Source: Patescibacteria group bacterium
GTDB lineage: Bacteria; Patescibacteriota; Minisyncoccia; Phycocordibacterales; Phycocordibacteraceae
Reading direction: 5' to 3'
NCBI GenBank assembly: GCA_004296925.1
Contig: SCVI01000010.1
Span: forward strand, 1-16,262
DNA: 16,262 bases
The notes beneath the pieces are model-generated. The model was not told where the DNA came from and did no database searches. It worked only from the letters and a program-made list of their open reading frames with translations. This document shows positions 1-7,017 of this stretch, in pieces (the stretch's first letter is position 1; the number at the start of each line of letters is the position of its first letter). The translations under genes and the position numbers were made by a program.

Positions 1-1
1 A

Positions 2-346
2 GTTCCTGTCTCAGTCGCTGCGAATGATACGAAAGCACCACAAGTTCTTGGTGTTGAAACACAAGTCTTGCCTGTTGAAAATGCTCCAGTCTCAGAAGTG
101 CTAGTTCGTGCATCTGCTTCGCCAAACAGCACCATGCTTTTCATAATGGGAGCAATTTTAGGACTCATCCTTCTTCTCCTGTTTCTCGCTATCGTTATTA
201 AGGCGCGCGTGCAGCACTTAGAGGTTATAGGCGGAGGAATAATACTTTTGGGTTTGATAGGGGGTTCCTTTATCTTTTTTAATGAATCGCATATAAAAAA
301 CGTATCTATTCCTACTGACAGTGGTAATCAAACAGTGTCGCGTTAG
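2..346 (+). CDS. C-terminal part of an unidentified membrane protein (5' end outside window)
   Basis: The reading frame is open from the left edge, so the start lies upstream; 114 residues are visible. The first 40 or so are polar and rich in Val, Ser, Pro and Ala, like a linker or the end of an extracellular region. Two hydrophobic helices follow, around visible residues 45-66 and 73-93, separated by a short basic turn (KARVQH). This favours a hairpin with the turn in the cytoplasm and both ends outside. The tail (about 20 residues) is polar. I do not recognise a family. The gene converges on the minus-strand exonuclease gene, and the palindrome at 443-486 may terminate it. The frame continues smoothly with no other start needed, so it is real coding sequence; the function is unknown. 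Confidence 0.6.
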   Translation, partial: VPVSVAANDTKAPQVLGVETQVLPVENAPVSEVLVRASASPNSTMLFIMGAILGLILLLLFLAIVIKARVQHLEVIGGGIILLGLIGGSFIFFNESHIKNVSIPTDSGNQTVSR

Positions 347-442
347 AAAGTCGATCCACATTCACCACATATTTAAAAAAATTCTAATTATTTAGACAAT
401 TTTTTATTGTATAAAGAATTTTTAACGCGCATTGAATATCGT

Positions 443-486
443 ACGGTCTAGTTTAATTATGCTATAGCATAATTAAACTAGACCGT
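443..486. repeat. 44-bp perfect palindrome between convergent genes, possible terminator
   Basis: Bases 443-464 are exactly the reverse complement of 465-486, with no unpaired centre. The arms begin ACGGTCTAG and the centre is GCTA/TAGC. As RNA it would give a stem of about 20 bp with a 4-nt loop, followed by TTGTTTTC, a modest T tract. It lies between the plus-strand membrane protein gene and the 3' end of the minus-strand exonuclease gene, so termination is the simplest role. On the minus strand no T tract follows the stem. Length and perfection exceed a usual terminator, so a protein-binding palindrome or cruciform site is also possible. Confidence 0.6.
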
Positions 487-534
487 TGTTTTCGGATACC
501 GCAGTACTTTCTTAAGCATCTTTCAAAACTATTT

Positions 535-1107
535 CTAGAAGGGAAGTGTGTGAGTGAGCGATGAAGGATTGACTGACTCCCAATCTGAAGTGTCGAGACT
601 CACATCTCTTTTTTTCCCAAGATCTGAGAATCGAATCTTTCCATTTTGCATGGCATATTCGTAAATTTCTTTGGTAATGCGCACATCTTCAATACAATAT
701 TTAATTACTTTTTCTTCCTCACCGTTCAGCCACCATTTGATGGCATCAAGCCCGCTTCCTGATTTTTTTCTTCCGAGCGTTGCTTGCGCTACGGAATCAA
801 GCTTTATTCGTCTTCCTAACGCCTCACGAATTTTCGATAATAAGTCCACACTGTGTATGGTAGAAAGGTCTCCTGTGTAGTATCTGTTTAGAATCGGTAT
901 GTCGAAATGGTCAGAATTATAACCAATAATCACATCTGCTCTCTCTAATATAGGCCACAAACTTGGAAGTTCTTCCTCCTTGTACGAAGTGTATTGGTCA
1001 GTCTCAGAGTCATGAATGCACGCGACTGCAAGTTTCATATCGTTAGGGTCAAATCCTCCACCAACGGTGGCATTAATTGTTTCAATATCTACGGTAATAC
1101 GACGCAT
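535..1107 (-). CDS. DEDDy-type 3'-5' exonuclease (PolB-exonuclease-like / RNase_H_2 family)
   Basis: The 190-residue protein has the layout of a stand-alone DEDD exonuclease that removes nucleotides from 3' ends using two metal ions. Motif I is D7 and E9 (VDIET); motif II is the G62-Y-N...F-D69 segment, giving D69; motif III is Y137-C-I-E-D141, the YxxxD form, hence DEDDy. It resembles the PolB-related predicted exonucleases more than DnaQ. Whether the substrate is DNA or RNA cannot be told. The frame is open 16 codons further upstream, but that stretch overlaps the end of hisS and is unlike the family; the ATG at 1105-1107 puts the first beta-strand (RRITVDIET) directly at the N-terminus. 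It starts 13 bp after the hisS stop, so it is probably co-transcribed with it. Confidence 0.85.
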   Translation of the reverse strand: MRRITVDIETINATVGGGFDPNDMKLAVACIHDSETDQYTSYKEEELPSLWPILERADVIIGYNSDHFDIPILNRYYTGDLSTIHSVDLLSKIREALGRRIKLDSVAQATLGRKKSGSGLDAIKWWLNGEEEKVIKYCIEDVRITKEIYEYAMQNGKIRFSDLGKKRDVSLDTSDWESVNPSSLTHTLPF

Positions 1108-1120
1108 AAAAAAACACTTT

Positions 1121-2344
1121 CTAATTTTTTTTGTGCACCACTGATCCGATCTCATCTACCGTTGTCACCACCTCTTCTCCTGTCGCAAGGTTTTTAATTG
1201 TGAGAGTGTTAGATGAAAATTCTTGCTCTCCGTAGACTGCAAAAAATGAGACACCGAGTTTTACGGCAGTTTTAATATGATCAGCAATTTTTGCATTTTT
1301 CATACCAAGTGATACATGTACACCATTCTCTCGTATGCGGTCAGCGGTCAGTGCCGCGGGGAGCATATCCTTATCAGTAAGTGGAGCTAGATATAGAGTT
1401 TGGGAAACAGCAAGAGATGGAAGAATAGAATGGGTTTCTAAAAAGTCTTTCGCAATAACGTCTCCCATAGCAAATCCGACTGCAGGTACATCTTGTGAGC
1501 CATACGAACCTATAAGGTTGTCGTATCTTCCACCGCCAAACATTGATCGTTTGTTTTCTGGATTTGTATCAAATACCTCAAAAACTATGCCGGTATAATA
1601 ATCAAATCCACGCACTACATCAGCGTCAAAGACAGTGTTTTCGATACCCCATGATTCAAGAATAGTACGCACCTCAATAACGTCAACGCTTTCACGAATA
1701 ACAAATTCGTTTTCGCCTATAAGATCTTGCATTGCACGTGTGTACTCATCATCTTTCATCTTAGATTTTTTATCGATGAGACTCGCAATAGCTTTGTGTT
1801 TTTCTTGTGGAATGTTTTGTGCTAGAAGTTCAGAGTTTAGGGCATCTCGACTTCCAATTTTTATCACGAAATCATCAGGCATTGCTCCAAGTTCACGCAT
1901 AACCCTACACGCAACAGCAATTATTTCAGCATCGGCAAGTGGTCCAGTGATACCAAAAAGATCAGCGTTCAATTGCCAAAATTCACGCAAGCGTCCGCGT
2001 TGCGGACGCTCGTATCGAAAAAAGTTTTGGATTGAATACCAACGAAGAGGGTAGCCAAGCTCACGCTTCTTGGTTGCAACCATACGTGCGACCGTTGGTG
2101 TCATTTCGGGACGAAGCGTGACGCTCCTTTCACCTCGGTCAGTAAAGGTGTACGTTTGTTCTGCAATTATTTCTTCACTTGTTTTTGAAGTATAAAGTTC
2201 AGTTGATTCCAAAACAGAAGCGTTCATTTCCTGATAGCCATAAGACTCTACCGCACGACGCATAGCGTCGAATATATAATTTTGAATTCTTTGGTCTTCT
2301 GGATAAAAATCCCTGACTCCTTTGTATGGTTCGATTGGCTTCAT
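1121..2344 (-). CDS. hisS: Histidyl-tRNA synthetase
   Basis: This class II aminoacyl-tRNA synthetase charges tRNA-His with histidine in the cytoplasm. The 407 residues fit the bacterial family (about 400-430). The N-terminus GVRDFYPED is typical. Motif 2 is at about 101-125, with FRYERPQRGR including the catalytic R110 and E112. The histidine-binding HisA motifs are RGFDYYTG (245-252) and GGGRYDNL (270-277). The C-terminal anticodon-binding domain occupies about 315-405. Motif 3 is unusual: it reads GFAMGDVI (290-297) where most bacterial enzymes have GFAxGxERL, so the usual motif-3 arginine is absent; I believe a subgroup of HisRS shares this. The gene lies 19 bp downstream of the PH-domain gene in the same direction and is followed by the exonuclease gene, suggesting an operon. 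No Shine-Dalgarno is visible. Confidence 0.95.
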   Translation of the reverse strand: MKPIEPYKGVRDFYPEDQRIQNYIFDAMRRAVESYGYQEMNASVLESTELYTSKTSEEIIAEQTYTFTDRGERSVTLRPEMTPTVARMVATKKRELGYPLRWYSIQNFFRYERPQRGRLREFWQLNADLFGITGPLADAEIIAVACRVMRELGAMPDDFVIKIGSRDALNSELLAQNIPQEKHKAIASLIDKKSKMKDDEYTRAMQDLIGENEFVIRESVDVIEVRTILESWGIENTVFDADVVRGFDYYTGIVFEVFDTNPENKRSMFGGGRYDNLIGSYGSQDVPAVGFAMGDVIAKDFLETHSILPSLAVSQTLYLAPLTDKDMLPAALTADRIRENGVHVSLGMKNAKIADHIKTAVKLGVSFFAVYGEQEFSSNTLTIKNLATGEEVVTTVDEIGSVVHKKN

Positions 2345-2363
2345 TTAAAAAAAGTTATGTGTG

Positions 2364-2930
2364 TTACATATGTCTTCCGCCAGCGGCTCCGAAAACTCGA
2401 ATCTTCTCTTCCTGCGCGCTTCGAATCATTCGTTCAACTCCGCGCGGGTTAGGAACCTCTTCGATGAGGAATGCTCGGTGCGCAGCGGCAGTTTGTACTT
2501 GGATGTTACCAAATTCGAGAATATTTCCAATAACACCAACTACCATTGTTTCGACATCTTCAATATGATCAAGTGTCATAAGCGTTGCAACATTCCTGTT
2601 GAAAAAACCTTTTTGATCGATGTCGATAATACGCCAGTTTGTGATTACCCAAAGATCAAAATAGTAGTCAGTCCAACGGGCGAATAATAAGTGCCACAAT
2701 ATGAGTGTCCAAAGAGAACCAAAGAAAATTACAACACCTGGCGAGACTGGGGGAGGAGTCCCAGTTTGAGATGACATTGCATACACCATAGGAAGTAGGA
2801 AAAAAGGAAGTACAAACAGAAACGCAATTCCAACAACTTCTCTAAAAAGTACCCACCAATGGTGACGAATGATACCGATCACCCTCTCGCCGTCCTTAAA
2901 GTCATGTAATCCTAGTTGAGTGTGTGGCAT
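2364..2930 (-). CDS. Membrane protein with bacterial PH domain (YdbS-like, bPH2)
   Basis: The 188 residues begin with a cytoplasmic segment containing GERVIGIIRHHWWVL, typical of the start of these proteins. Two membrane helices follow (about 27-51 and 67-85) around a short Pro/Ser loop. The rest is a bPH2-type PH domain: DLWVITNWRIIDIDQKGFFNRNVATLM marks its first strands, and the segment DHIEDVETMVVGVIGNILEFGNIQVQTA is characteristic. The domain is cytoplasmic, and its ligand in bacteria is not well established. Such proteins are frequent in CPR genomes. It sits 6 bp downstream of the 72-aa membrane protein gene and 19 bp upstream of hisS, so it is probably transcribed with both. The family is clear; the role is not. 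Confidence 0.85.
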   Translation of the reverse strand: MPHTQLGLHDFKDGERVIGIIRHHWWVLFREVVGIAFLFVLPFFLLPMVYAMSSQTGTPPPVSPGVVIFFGSLWTLILWHLLFARWTDYYFDLWVITNWRIIDIDQKGFFNRNVATLMTLDHIEDVETMVVGVIGNILEFGNIQVQTAAAHRAFLIEEVPNPRGVERMIRSAQEEKIRVFGAAGGRHM

Positions 2931-2936
2931 ATGTGT

Positions 2937-3155
2937 CTAAATTGAGCTAATGCCTACGAGCATGCCGCCAATAAGAACAACTACACCAACTAAGTAAATA
3001 GGCATCATGATAAATACGAGAGGATACATAAAGCCAAAACGAAGCCAGTGATATAGTTGAGAAAATACAAACCCTGCGGTAACTACGAGAGATACATAAA
3101 AGAAGAACCAAAAAATAGCAACCGCATCAGGAGGTAAAGTTGCGAGCGTTCCCAT
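2937..3155 (-). CDS. Small two-helix membrane protein of unknown function
   Basis: The 72-residue product is almost entirely hydrophobic, with helices at about 12-33 and 43-69 joined by a short loop containing a basic residue (HWLRFGF). No family is recognised. The start ATG at 3153-3155 lies 24 bp after the prmC stop and has a TATACT hexamer 7 bp before it on the minus strand, which could serve a leaderless transcript. The stop is 6 bp from the start of the PH-domain gene, so the two are likely translated from one mRNA and the small protein may work with the PH protein at the membrane. Length, composition and tight spacing support a real gene. Confidence 0.7.
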   Translation of the reverse strand: MGTLATLPPDAVAIFWFFFYVSLVVTAGFVFSQLYHWLRFGFMYPLVFIMMPIYLVGVVVLIGGMLVGISSI

Positions 3156-3161
3156 TGACGT

Positions 3162-3169
3162 CAGTATAC
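3162..3169 (-). promoter_or_regulatory. -10-like hexamer before the 72-aa membrane protein gene
   Basis: TATACT lies at 3168-3163 on the minus strand, 7 bp before the ATG at 3155. No convincing -35 is seen. The spacing would put the transcription start at or next to the A of the start codon. Confidence 0.4.
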
Positions 3170-3179
3170 CGCAAAATTA

Positions 3180-3947
3180 TTAACGAGAGGTACGCAGCGT
3201 GAGCGTGCTGAATCGTGTTATTTCGAACTGATCAGGATAGCTATTTACCTCAAAACCTCTTTCCTCCGCGACCATTTTAAGTGTTTGTTCATGTTCCGGT
3301 TCATGTTCTAGATACAAAATACCTCCAGGGTTGAGATGTAGCGTTAATCCTTCAAGTGTTTCTCGTATTAACAGAAAACCGTCTTCGTCTGCAAAAAGCG
3401 CTTCAGAAGGTTCGAACGTGCCTACTGACACCTCGACTCTATCGATGCGTGACTTAGCGAGGTAGGGCGGGTTTGCAAATACAACATCGTACGTGTCGTT
3501 TATATTACTCCAAACGTTTGTTTCAAATAATTGAGTACGTGCAGGATCAATATTGTTTCCCGCAATGTTTTTTTGAATAGTAGTCATATGTCTGACTTCC
3601 AGTTCCCCGAAGTCAACACGTGAGTTGGGGATGTGATGCAATACCGCAACACCGATACATCCTGATCCAGCAAATAAATCGAGCACACGTATGGCGCGCG
3701 CATTTTTAGAAAGAGTAGTAATTGCTTTTTCTACCCAAAATTCTGTTTCAGATCTTGGTATGAGAGGATGGCTGTCTAGAAAAATTTTCGTGTTCAAAAA
3801 CGGAATCCACCCAATAACATAGGCGAGCGGAACACCTCTCGCAAGTTTTTTTACATCATCAATATACTCGTTAGTTTCAATGCCGTGATATTTCTCACGA
3901 AGCAAAAAAACTTTTTCCACTGTTAAATTATCCTCTGATGCGCTCAT
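3180..3947 (-). CDS. prmC: Release factor glutamine N5-methyltransferase
   Basis: PrmC (HemK) methylates the glutamine of the GGQ motif in release factors RF1 and RF2, tuning translation termination. In the 255 residues, a short helical N-terminal domain (1-60) leads into IPRSETE (63-69), equivalent to the family PRPDTE segment. The SAM-binding loop is LDLFAGSGCIG (89-99), and the diagnostic catalytic motif is NPPY (159-162). It is somewhat shorter than E. coli PrmC (about 277), mainly in the N-terminal domain. The ATG at 3945-3947 is only 21 bp from the start of the divergent S41 peptidase gene, so the two promoters must overlap. No release factor gene is adjacent, unlike the common prfA-prmC pair. 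Confidence 0.92.
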   Translation of the reverse strand: MSASEDNLTVEKVFLLREKYHGIETNEYIDDVKKLARGVPLAYVIGWIPFLNTKIFLDSHPLIPRSETEFWVEKAITTLSKNARAIRVLDLFAGSGCIGVAVLHHIPNSRVDFGELEVRHMTTIQKNIAGNNIDPARTQLFETNVWSNINDTYDVVFANPPYLAKSRIDRVEVSVGTFEPSEALFADEDGFLLIRETLEGLTLHLNPGGILYLEHEPEHEQTLKMVAEERGFEVNSYPDQFEITRFSTLTLRTSR

Positions 3948-3955
3948 TGTAATGG

Positions 3956-3961
3956 TAGTAT
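3956..3961 (+). promoter_or_regulatory. -10-like hexamer before the S41 peptidase gene
   Basis: TAGTAT lies 7 bp before the ATG at 3969, inside the 21-bp gap shared with divergent prmC. No clear -35 is visible; it would fall inside prmC. The geometry fits a leaderless transcript. Confidence 0.4.
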
Positions 3962-3968
3962 CTCATAC

Positions 3969-5309
3969 ATGGGTTTATTTCAGAGATTCTTTGCGCGTTC
4001 TCGTCCACTCATTGTAAAAGGTAAGTGGGTGGCTCTTGTTGTAATAGTTGTGCTTCTTTTGGGGGGCGGATACGTGTTGTGGAATACGAAGAGCGTAGAG
4101 AGCGTTACATACCAAACACCGGAAGAAAAAGATGTATATGTGCGTTTTGATATGGAAGTATTCGATACGATCGAAAAGAATTTTTGGATGAAGCCCGAAG
4201 ATTTAAAAACACCAGAACTTTTTAGACTCTCACTTGAGAAGGCAGGTAACACCAAAGCTGTTCTTGCTACTCCAGATAGAGAAGGAACCGCTCGTATGCT
4301 CGGCGAAGCATTTAAAAACGCCACCTCTAGTGAGGCAAGGAAAAATTTGGCTTTGAATATTGCAGCAGTCGTTCTCTATAACTTACCGCCAGCAGGCAGA
4401 AATGGAATTCTTTCTAAAACTGAAGAAGTGGCATTGCGACAGAATGTAAGCAATATAGATTCTTCAAAAGATTTGTATCAAAATCTAGGTCTCCAAAAAG
4501 GAGCGAGCGCAGAAGCAGTTGCTGCAGCGTATAAAGAGAAAGTATCTACACTTACAGGCACGACCACAGATGAAGGAAAGCAGGCTCTTATGGAGGCTGA
4601 GTATGCAAATAAAGTGTTGGCGCAAAACACCTCCAAACAACTGTATGATCAGTCCGGTATTGAACCAACCCTCGTTTCAAAAGTATTCGGCACAACGCTT
4701 TATGTGCACATGAGTAAAATATCTCCCACCACTCTTCAAGAGTTTGCTATAGCAGTTGATTCAGCTTCTTCTACACCAAACCTTTCGAGTCTTGTGATTG
4801 ATGTTCGAGGGAACATTGGTGGCGCACTCGACTTCCTCCCCACATTTTATGGACTTTTTGTTGGAGCAAATCAGTATGTCTTTGATTTATTTCAGCAAGG
4901 CAATTATGAGGTCATACGTTCTCCGCAGGGTGCGTTTGAACCACTCGCTCGATATAAAGAGATTGCAATTTTAACTGATGAACAAACTCAATCTACCGCT
5001 GAATTAATGACGGCAACATTTAAGAAATTCAATCGAGCGCATTCCGTTGGTACAAAAACCAGGGGGTGGGGAACAGTTGAAAATACATATCCCATTTCGT
5101 CAGAGATTGATCCAAATACTTCATACGCACTTCTCTTGGTAAACTCGCTAACACTTCGAGAAGATAATCAGCCCATAGAAGGAAGAGGTGTTGACCCAGA
5201 TATTGATACAAGCGTGAAAGGGTGGGAATCAAAACTCGGATCATTCTTCTCATCACCAAGTCTTATTAAGGTTGTGAAGGAGCGAGCAGGTAGTGCGCCC
5301 TTGAAGTAA
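3969..5309 (+). CDS. Membrane-anchored S41-family peptidase with a J-domain-like insert
   Basis: The 446-residue protein starts with a basic segment and one signal-anchor helix (about 19-37), so the bulk is predicted outside the membrane. Residues 50-165 are an unrecognised helical region. Residues 168-231 resemble a J domain: DLYQNLGLQKGASAEAVAAA matches helices I-II, and the stretch ending YANKVL...KQLYDQSG matches helix III, but the HPD tripeptide is missing. Residues 235-415 form the S41 (C-terminal processing peptidase) core: VIDVRGNIGG (276-285), the nucleophile region TDEQTQSTAE with S342 as probable catalytic serine, VGTKTRGWG (360-368), and GRGVDPDI near the end. The usual catalytic lysine of CtpA/Tsp aligns with W367; K363 is nearby. 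No PDZ domain is evident. It likely processes envelope proteins if active. Confidence 0.8.
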   Translation: MGLFQRFFARSRPLIVKGKWVALVVIVVLLLGGGYVLWNTKSVESVTYQTPEEKDVYVRFDMEVFDTIEKNFWMKPEDLKTPELFRLSLEKAGNTKAVLATPDREGTARMLGEAFKNATSSEARKNLALNIAAVVLYNLPPAGRNGILSKTEEVALRQNVSNIDSSKDLYQNLGLQKGASAEAVAAAYKEKVSTLTGTTTDEGKQALMEAEYANKVLAQNTSKQLYDQSGIEPTLVSKVFGTTLYVHMSKISPTTLQEFAIAVDSASSTPNLSSLVIDVRGNIGGALDFLPTFYGLFVGANQYVFDLFQQGNYEVIRSPQGAFEPLARYKEIAILTDEQTQSTAELMTATFKKFNRAHSVGTKTRGWGTVENTYPISSEIDPNTSYALLLVNSLTLREDNQPIEGRGVDPDIDTSVKGWESKLGSFFSSPSLIKVVKERAGSAPLK

Positions 5310-5330
5310 TGTAACTTATTTGGCATAAGA

Positions 5331-5366
5331 AAAACCCGAGCTCGGAATGCTCGGGTTTTAATTTTT
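5331..5366. terminator. Bidirectional rho-independent terminator
   Basis: The 11-bp perfect stem AAAACCCGAGC / GCTCGGGTTTT (5331-5341 and 5349-5359) has a 7-nt loop. On the plus strand it is followed by TTTTAATTTTTT, 21 bp after the S41 peptidase stop. On the minus strand the stem is followed by TTTTTCTT, so it can also stop the RRM gene coming the other way. Confidence 0.9.
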
Positions 5367-5486
5367 TAGAATCGTTACTGTCAAGCGATTGAGGAAGAGA
5401 AAAATTATTTTCTATACCGTGCGTACGCTGACATAAAGCTCTGGGCGAGTTGCCGTGAAGCGATAACGCCTGATGAGACCGAAGTC

Positions 5487-5804
5487 TTACCAGCTGTTTC
5501 GGCGGTCTCCACCACCAAAACCTCCGCGTCCTCCACCGCCTCCACCGCCGTTGTTCTCTTGAGGACGTGCCTCAGAAACTCGTACGGTGCGACCGTCGAC
5601 ATTTTTACTGTCGAGACCTTCAACAACTGCTTGCGCTTCTTCGTCCGACGACATTTCGACGAAACCGAATCCACGCGAACGACCTGTTTCGCGGTCCATA
5701 ATCACCTTTGCAGATGTTACGGTACCAAACTGGTCACAAGCTGCTTTTAAACTGTCATCAGTGGTGTCGTATGACAAGCCACCGAAGTATAACTTCTTAG
5801 CCAC
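5487..5804 (-). CDS. RRM-type RNA-binding protein with glycine-rich tail
   Basis: The 105 residues contain one RNA recognition motif: RNP2 is LYFGGL (5-10) and RNP1 is RGFGFVEM (44-51), with the aromatic residues that stack on RNA bases in place. It ends in a glycine/arginine tail (about 83-105) with a run of eight glycines, which could aid RNA binding or condensation. Such proteins in bacteria bind single-stranded RNA and are often cold-induced, but no target is known here. The start is GTG at 5802-5804, directly before AKKLYFGGL; no in-frame ATG fits. The minus-strand upstream region is A-rich, with no recognised Shine-Dalgarno or cold-box. It converges on the S41 gene across the shared terminator, leaving a 3' untranslated stretch of about 120 bases. 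Confidence 0.9.
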   Translation of the reverse strand: MAKKLYFGGLSYDTTDDSLKAACDQFGTVTSAKVIMDRETGRSRGFGFVEMSSDEEAQAVVEGLDSKNVDGRTVRVSEARPQENNGGGGGGGRGGFGGGDRRNSW

Positions 5805-5974
5805 AATATTTTTTTTTCTCTAATTCTCAATAATGCGAGCTTGACGCTTAATCTAACCTCAAATGCACCTTCCGATGATGCCTTTTATGGAGAGCTGAAG
5901 ACTGTCTTACCCGTTGCCAAAACGATACCACAATATGGGTTGTATAGCAATGTATTTTCTTCTGATGTGGGTAA

Positions 5975-6571
5975 CTATACGCCTTGTTTTCTGCTCTTTA
6001 TCCACTCCCACGCAATAGGTACTAAAGAGAGCACAATGATTCCTAAGACTATTGGAACAATGAAGCGGTCAGGGTTAGGAATGGTGGAGCCTAGTATGTA
6101 TCCTAAAATCGGTAATCCGCTACCCCATAGTATTCCTCCAACTACATTGTAGGTGAGGAACTTTTTGTAGTGCATCCCTGCGACACCTGCGAGTATTGGG
6201 GTAAATGTTCTTACCGCAGGGATAAAGCGCGCCAGAATAATTGATTTAGCACCATAGGTATCAAAGAATGTTTTTGCTTGTAGAACACGTTTTTGACTAA
6301 ACCAAAAAGAGTCAGGACGTGTAAAAATGTACGGCCCAATTTTTTTACCAAACCAATAACCAACAGAATCACCAGTTATTGCTGCTGAAGTAGTAAGTAA
6401 GATAAGAAGTGGTAAGTTAAAAAATCCTTGGGAGGCAAGAAAGCCGGCAGTGAAAAGTAAACTATCCCCTGGAAGGAAAAAACCAAAAAATAAACCAGAC
6501 TCAGCAAAAATGATTGCGGTGACTCCGATGTATCCAGAGATTTGTATAAGATGCGTTAAATCTTCAAACAT
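5975..6571 (-). CDS. DedA-family membrane protein
   Basis: DedA proteins (SNARE-associated Golgi domain family) are polytopic inner-membrane proteins linked to undecaprenyl-phosphate or phospholipid flipping and to membrane potential maintenance. The 198-residue product shows the family hallmarks: ESGLFFGFFLPGDSLLFTAG near residues 20-40, the GDSVGYWFGKKIG segment near 66-78, and RFIPAVRTFTPILAGVAGM near 113-131, which carries the conserved arginines. Four or five membrane helices are evident. I prefer the ATG at 6569-6571, 4 bp after the gtrA-like stop; a TTG start eight codons upstream would overlap that gene. Close coupling to the GtrA-like gene suggests one transcript and a shared part in lipid-carrier traffic, which is an inference. 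Confidence 0.9.
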   Translation of the reverse strand: MFEDLTHLIQISGYIGVTAIIFAESGLFFGFFLPGDSLLFTAGFLASQGFFNLPLLILLTTSAAITGDSVGYWFGKKIGPYIFTRPDSFWFSQKRVLQAKTFFDTYGAKSIILARFIPAVRTFTPILAGVAGMHYKKFLTYNVVGGILWGSGLPILGYILGSTIPNPDRFIVPIVLGIIVLSLVPIAWEWIKSRKQGV

Positions 6572-6575
6572 ATTT

Positions 6576-6980
6576 TTAGTGTAGGTGCTTGCCAACTACT
6601 TTAAAGTTTACATGCAGGTTGAAGAGATAGTTTACTATGCCCACACAGCCCGATACTAGTACTCGCGCAACTATAAGAGAGAAACCAAATGACTCAACGA
6701 GAAGTGAAACTAATGAAGTGACAGCAATAATTCCTAAGATTCCTGCGCTGAGGAAATACACATATCCATGATGCATGGTTCGTTCTGTTCCTTTGAAGAC
6801 AAAACGTCTCGCAATAAAGTAATTCAGACTTACTCCTATACCAAATCCAATGGCAACTGCTATTTGATATGGAACATGGAAGAATGTTGTGAGTGCGTAG
6901 AGTATTGCAAGATCAATAAGAAAAGTACTTCCACCAACAGCAAAGTAACGAACAAAGCGACTGAATGTGCGTGAACGCAT
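6576..6980 (-). CDS. GtrA-family membrane protein
   Basis: The 134 residues carry four hydrophobic helices (about 9-30, 37-55, 74-95 and 100-122). The opening FVRYFAVGGSTFLIDLAILYALT is typical of GtrA, a small family involved in moving lipid-linked sugars (undecaprenyl-phosphate glucose) across the membrane. The conserved asparagine and arginine segment NYFIARRFVF follows helix 2, and LFNLHVNFKV closes the domain, as in other members. It is immediately upstream of the DedA gene. No glycosyltransferase partner is adjacent; the GT4 enzyme of this window is about 4 kb away. A 17-bp palindrome lies just before the ATG. Confidence 0.88.
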   Translation of the reverse strand: MRSRTFSRFVRYFAVGGSTFLIDLAILYALTTFFHVPYQIAVAIGFGIGVSLNYFIARRFVFKGTERTMHHGYVYFLSAGILGIIAVTSLVSLLVESFGFSLIVARVLVSGCVGIVNYLFNLHVNFKVVGKHLH

Positions 6981-6981
6981 A

Positions 6982-6998
6982 GTTACACAAAGTGTAAC
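6982..6998. promoter_or_regulatory. 17-bp inverted repeat directly upstream of the GtrA gene
   Basis: GTTACAC-AAA-GTGTAAC is a perfect 7-3-7 inverted repeat ending 1 bp before the GtrA start codon. It could be an operator or a 5' hairpin. It contains a TACACT hexamer (6996-6991, minus strand) that may act as a -10. No T tract follows on either strand, so it is not a terminator. Confidence 0.4.
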
Positions 6999-7017
6999 AG
7001 TCTTTCCAGATTAAAAA

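Noticed and set aside
5476..5487. Short hairpin AGAC-CGAA-GTCT at the RRM stop codon as a terminator
   Set aside because: A 4-bp stem with no T tract after it on the minus strand; the strong terminator at 5331-5366 suffices.
5405..5674. Minus-strand frame overlapping the RRM gene
   Set aside because: Shifted reading of the RRM gene; the other frame has both RNP motifs and a normal glycine-rich end.
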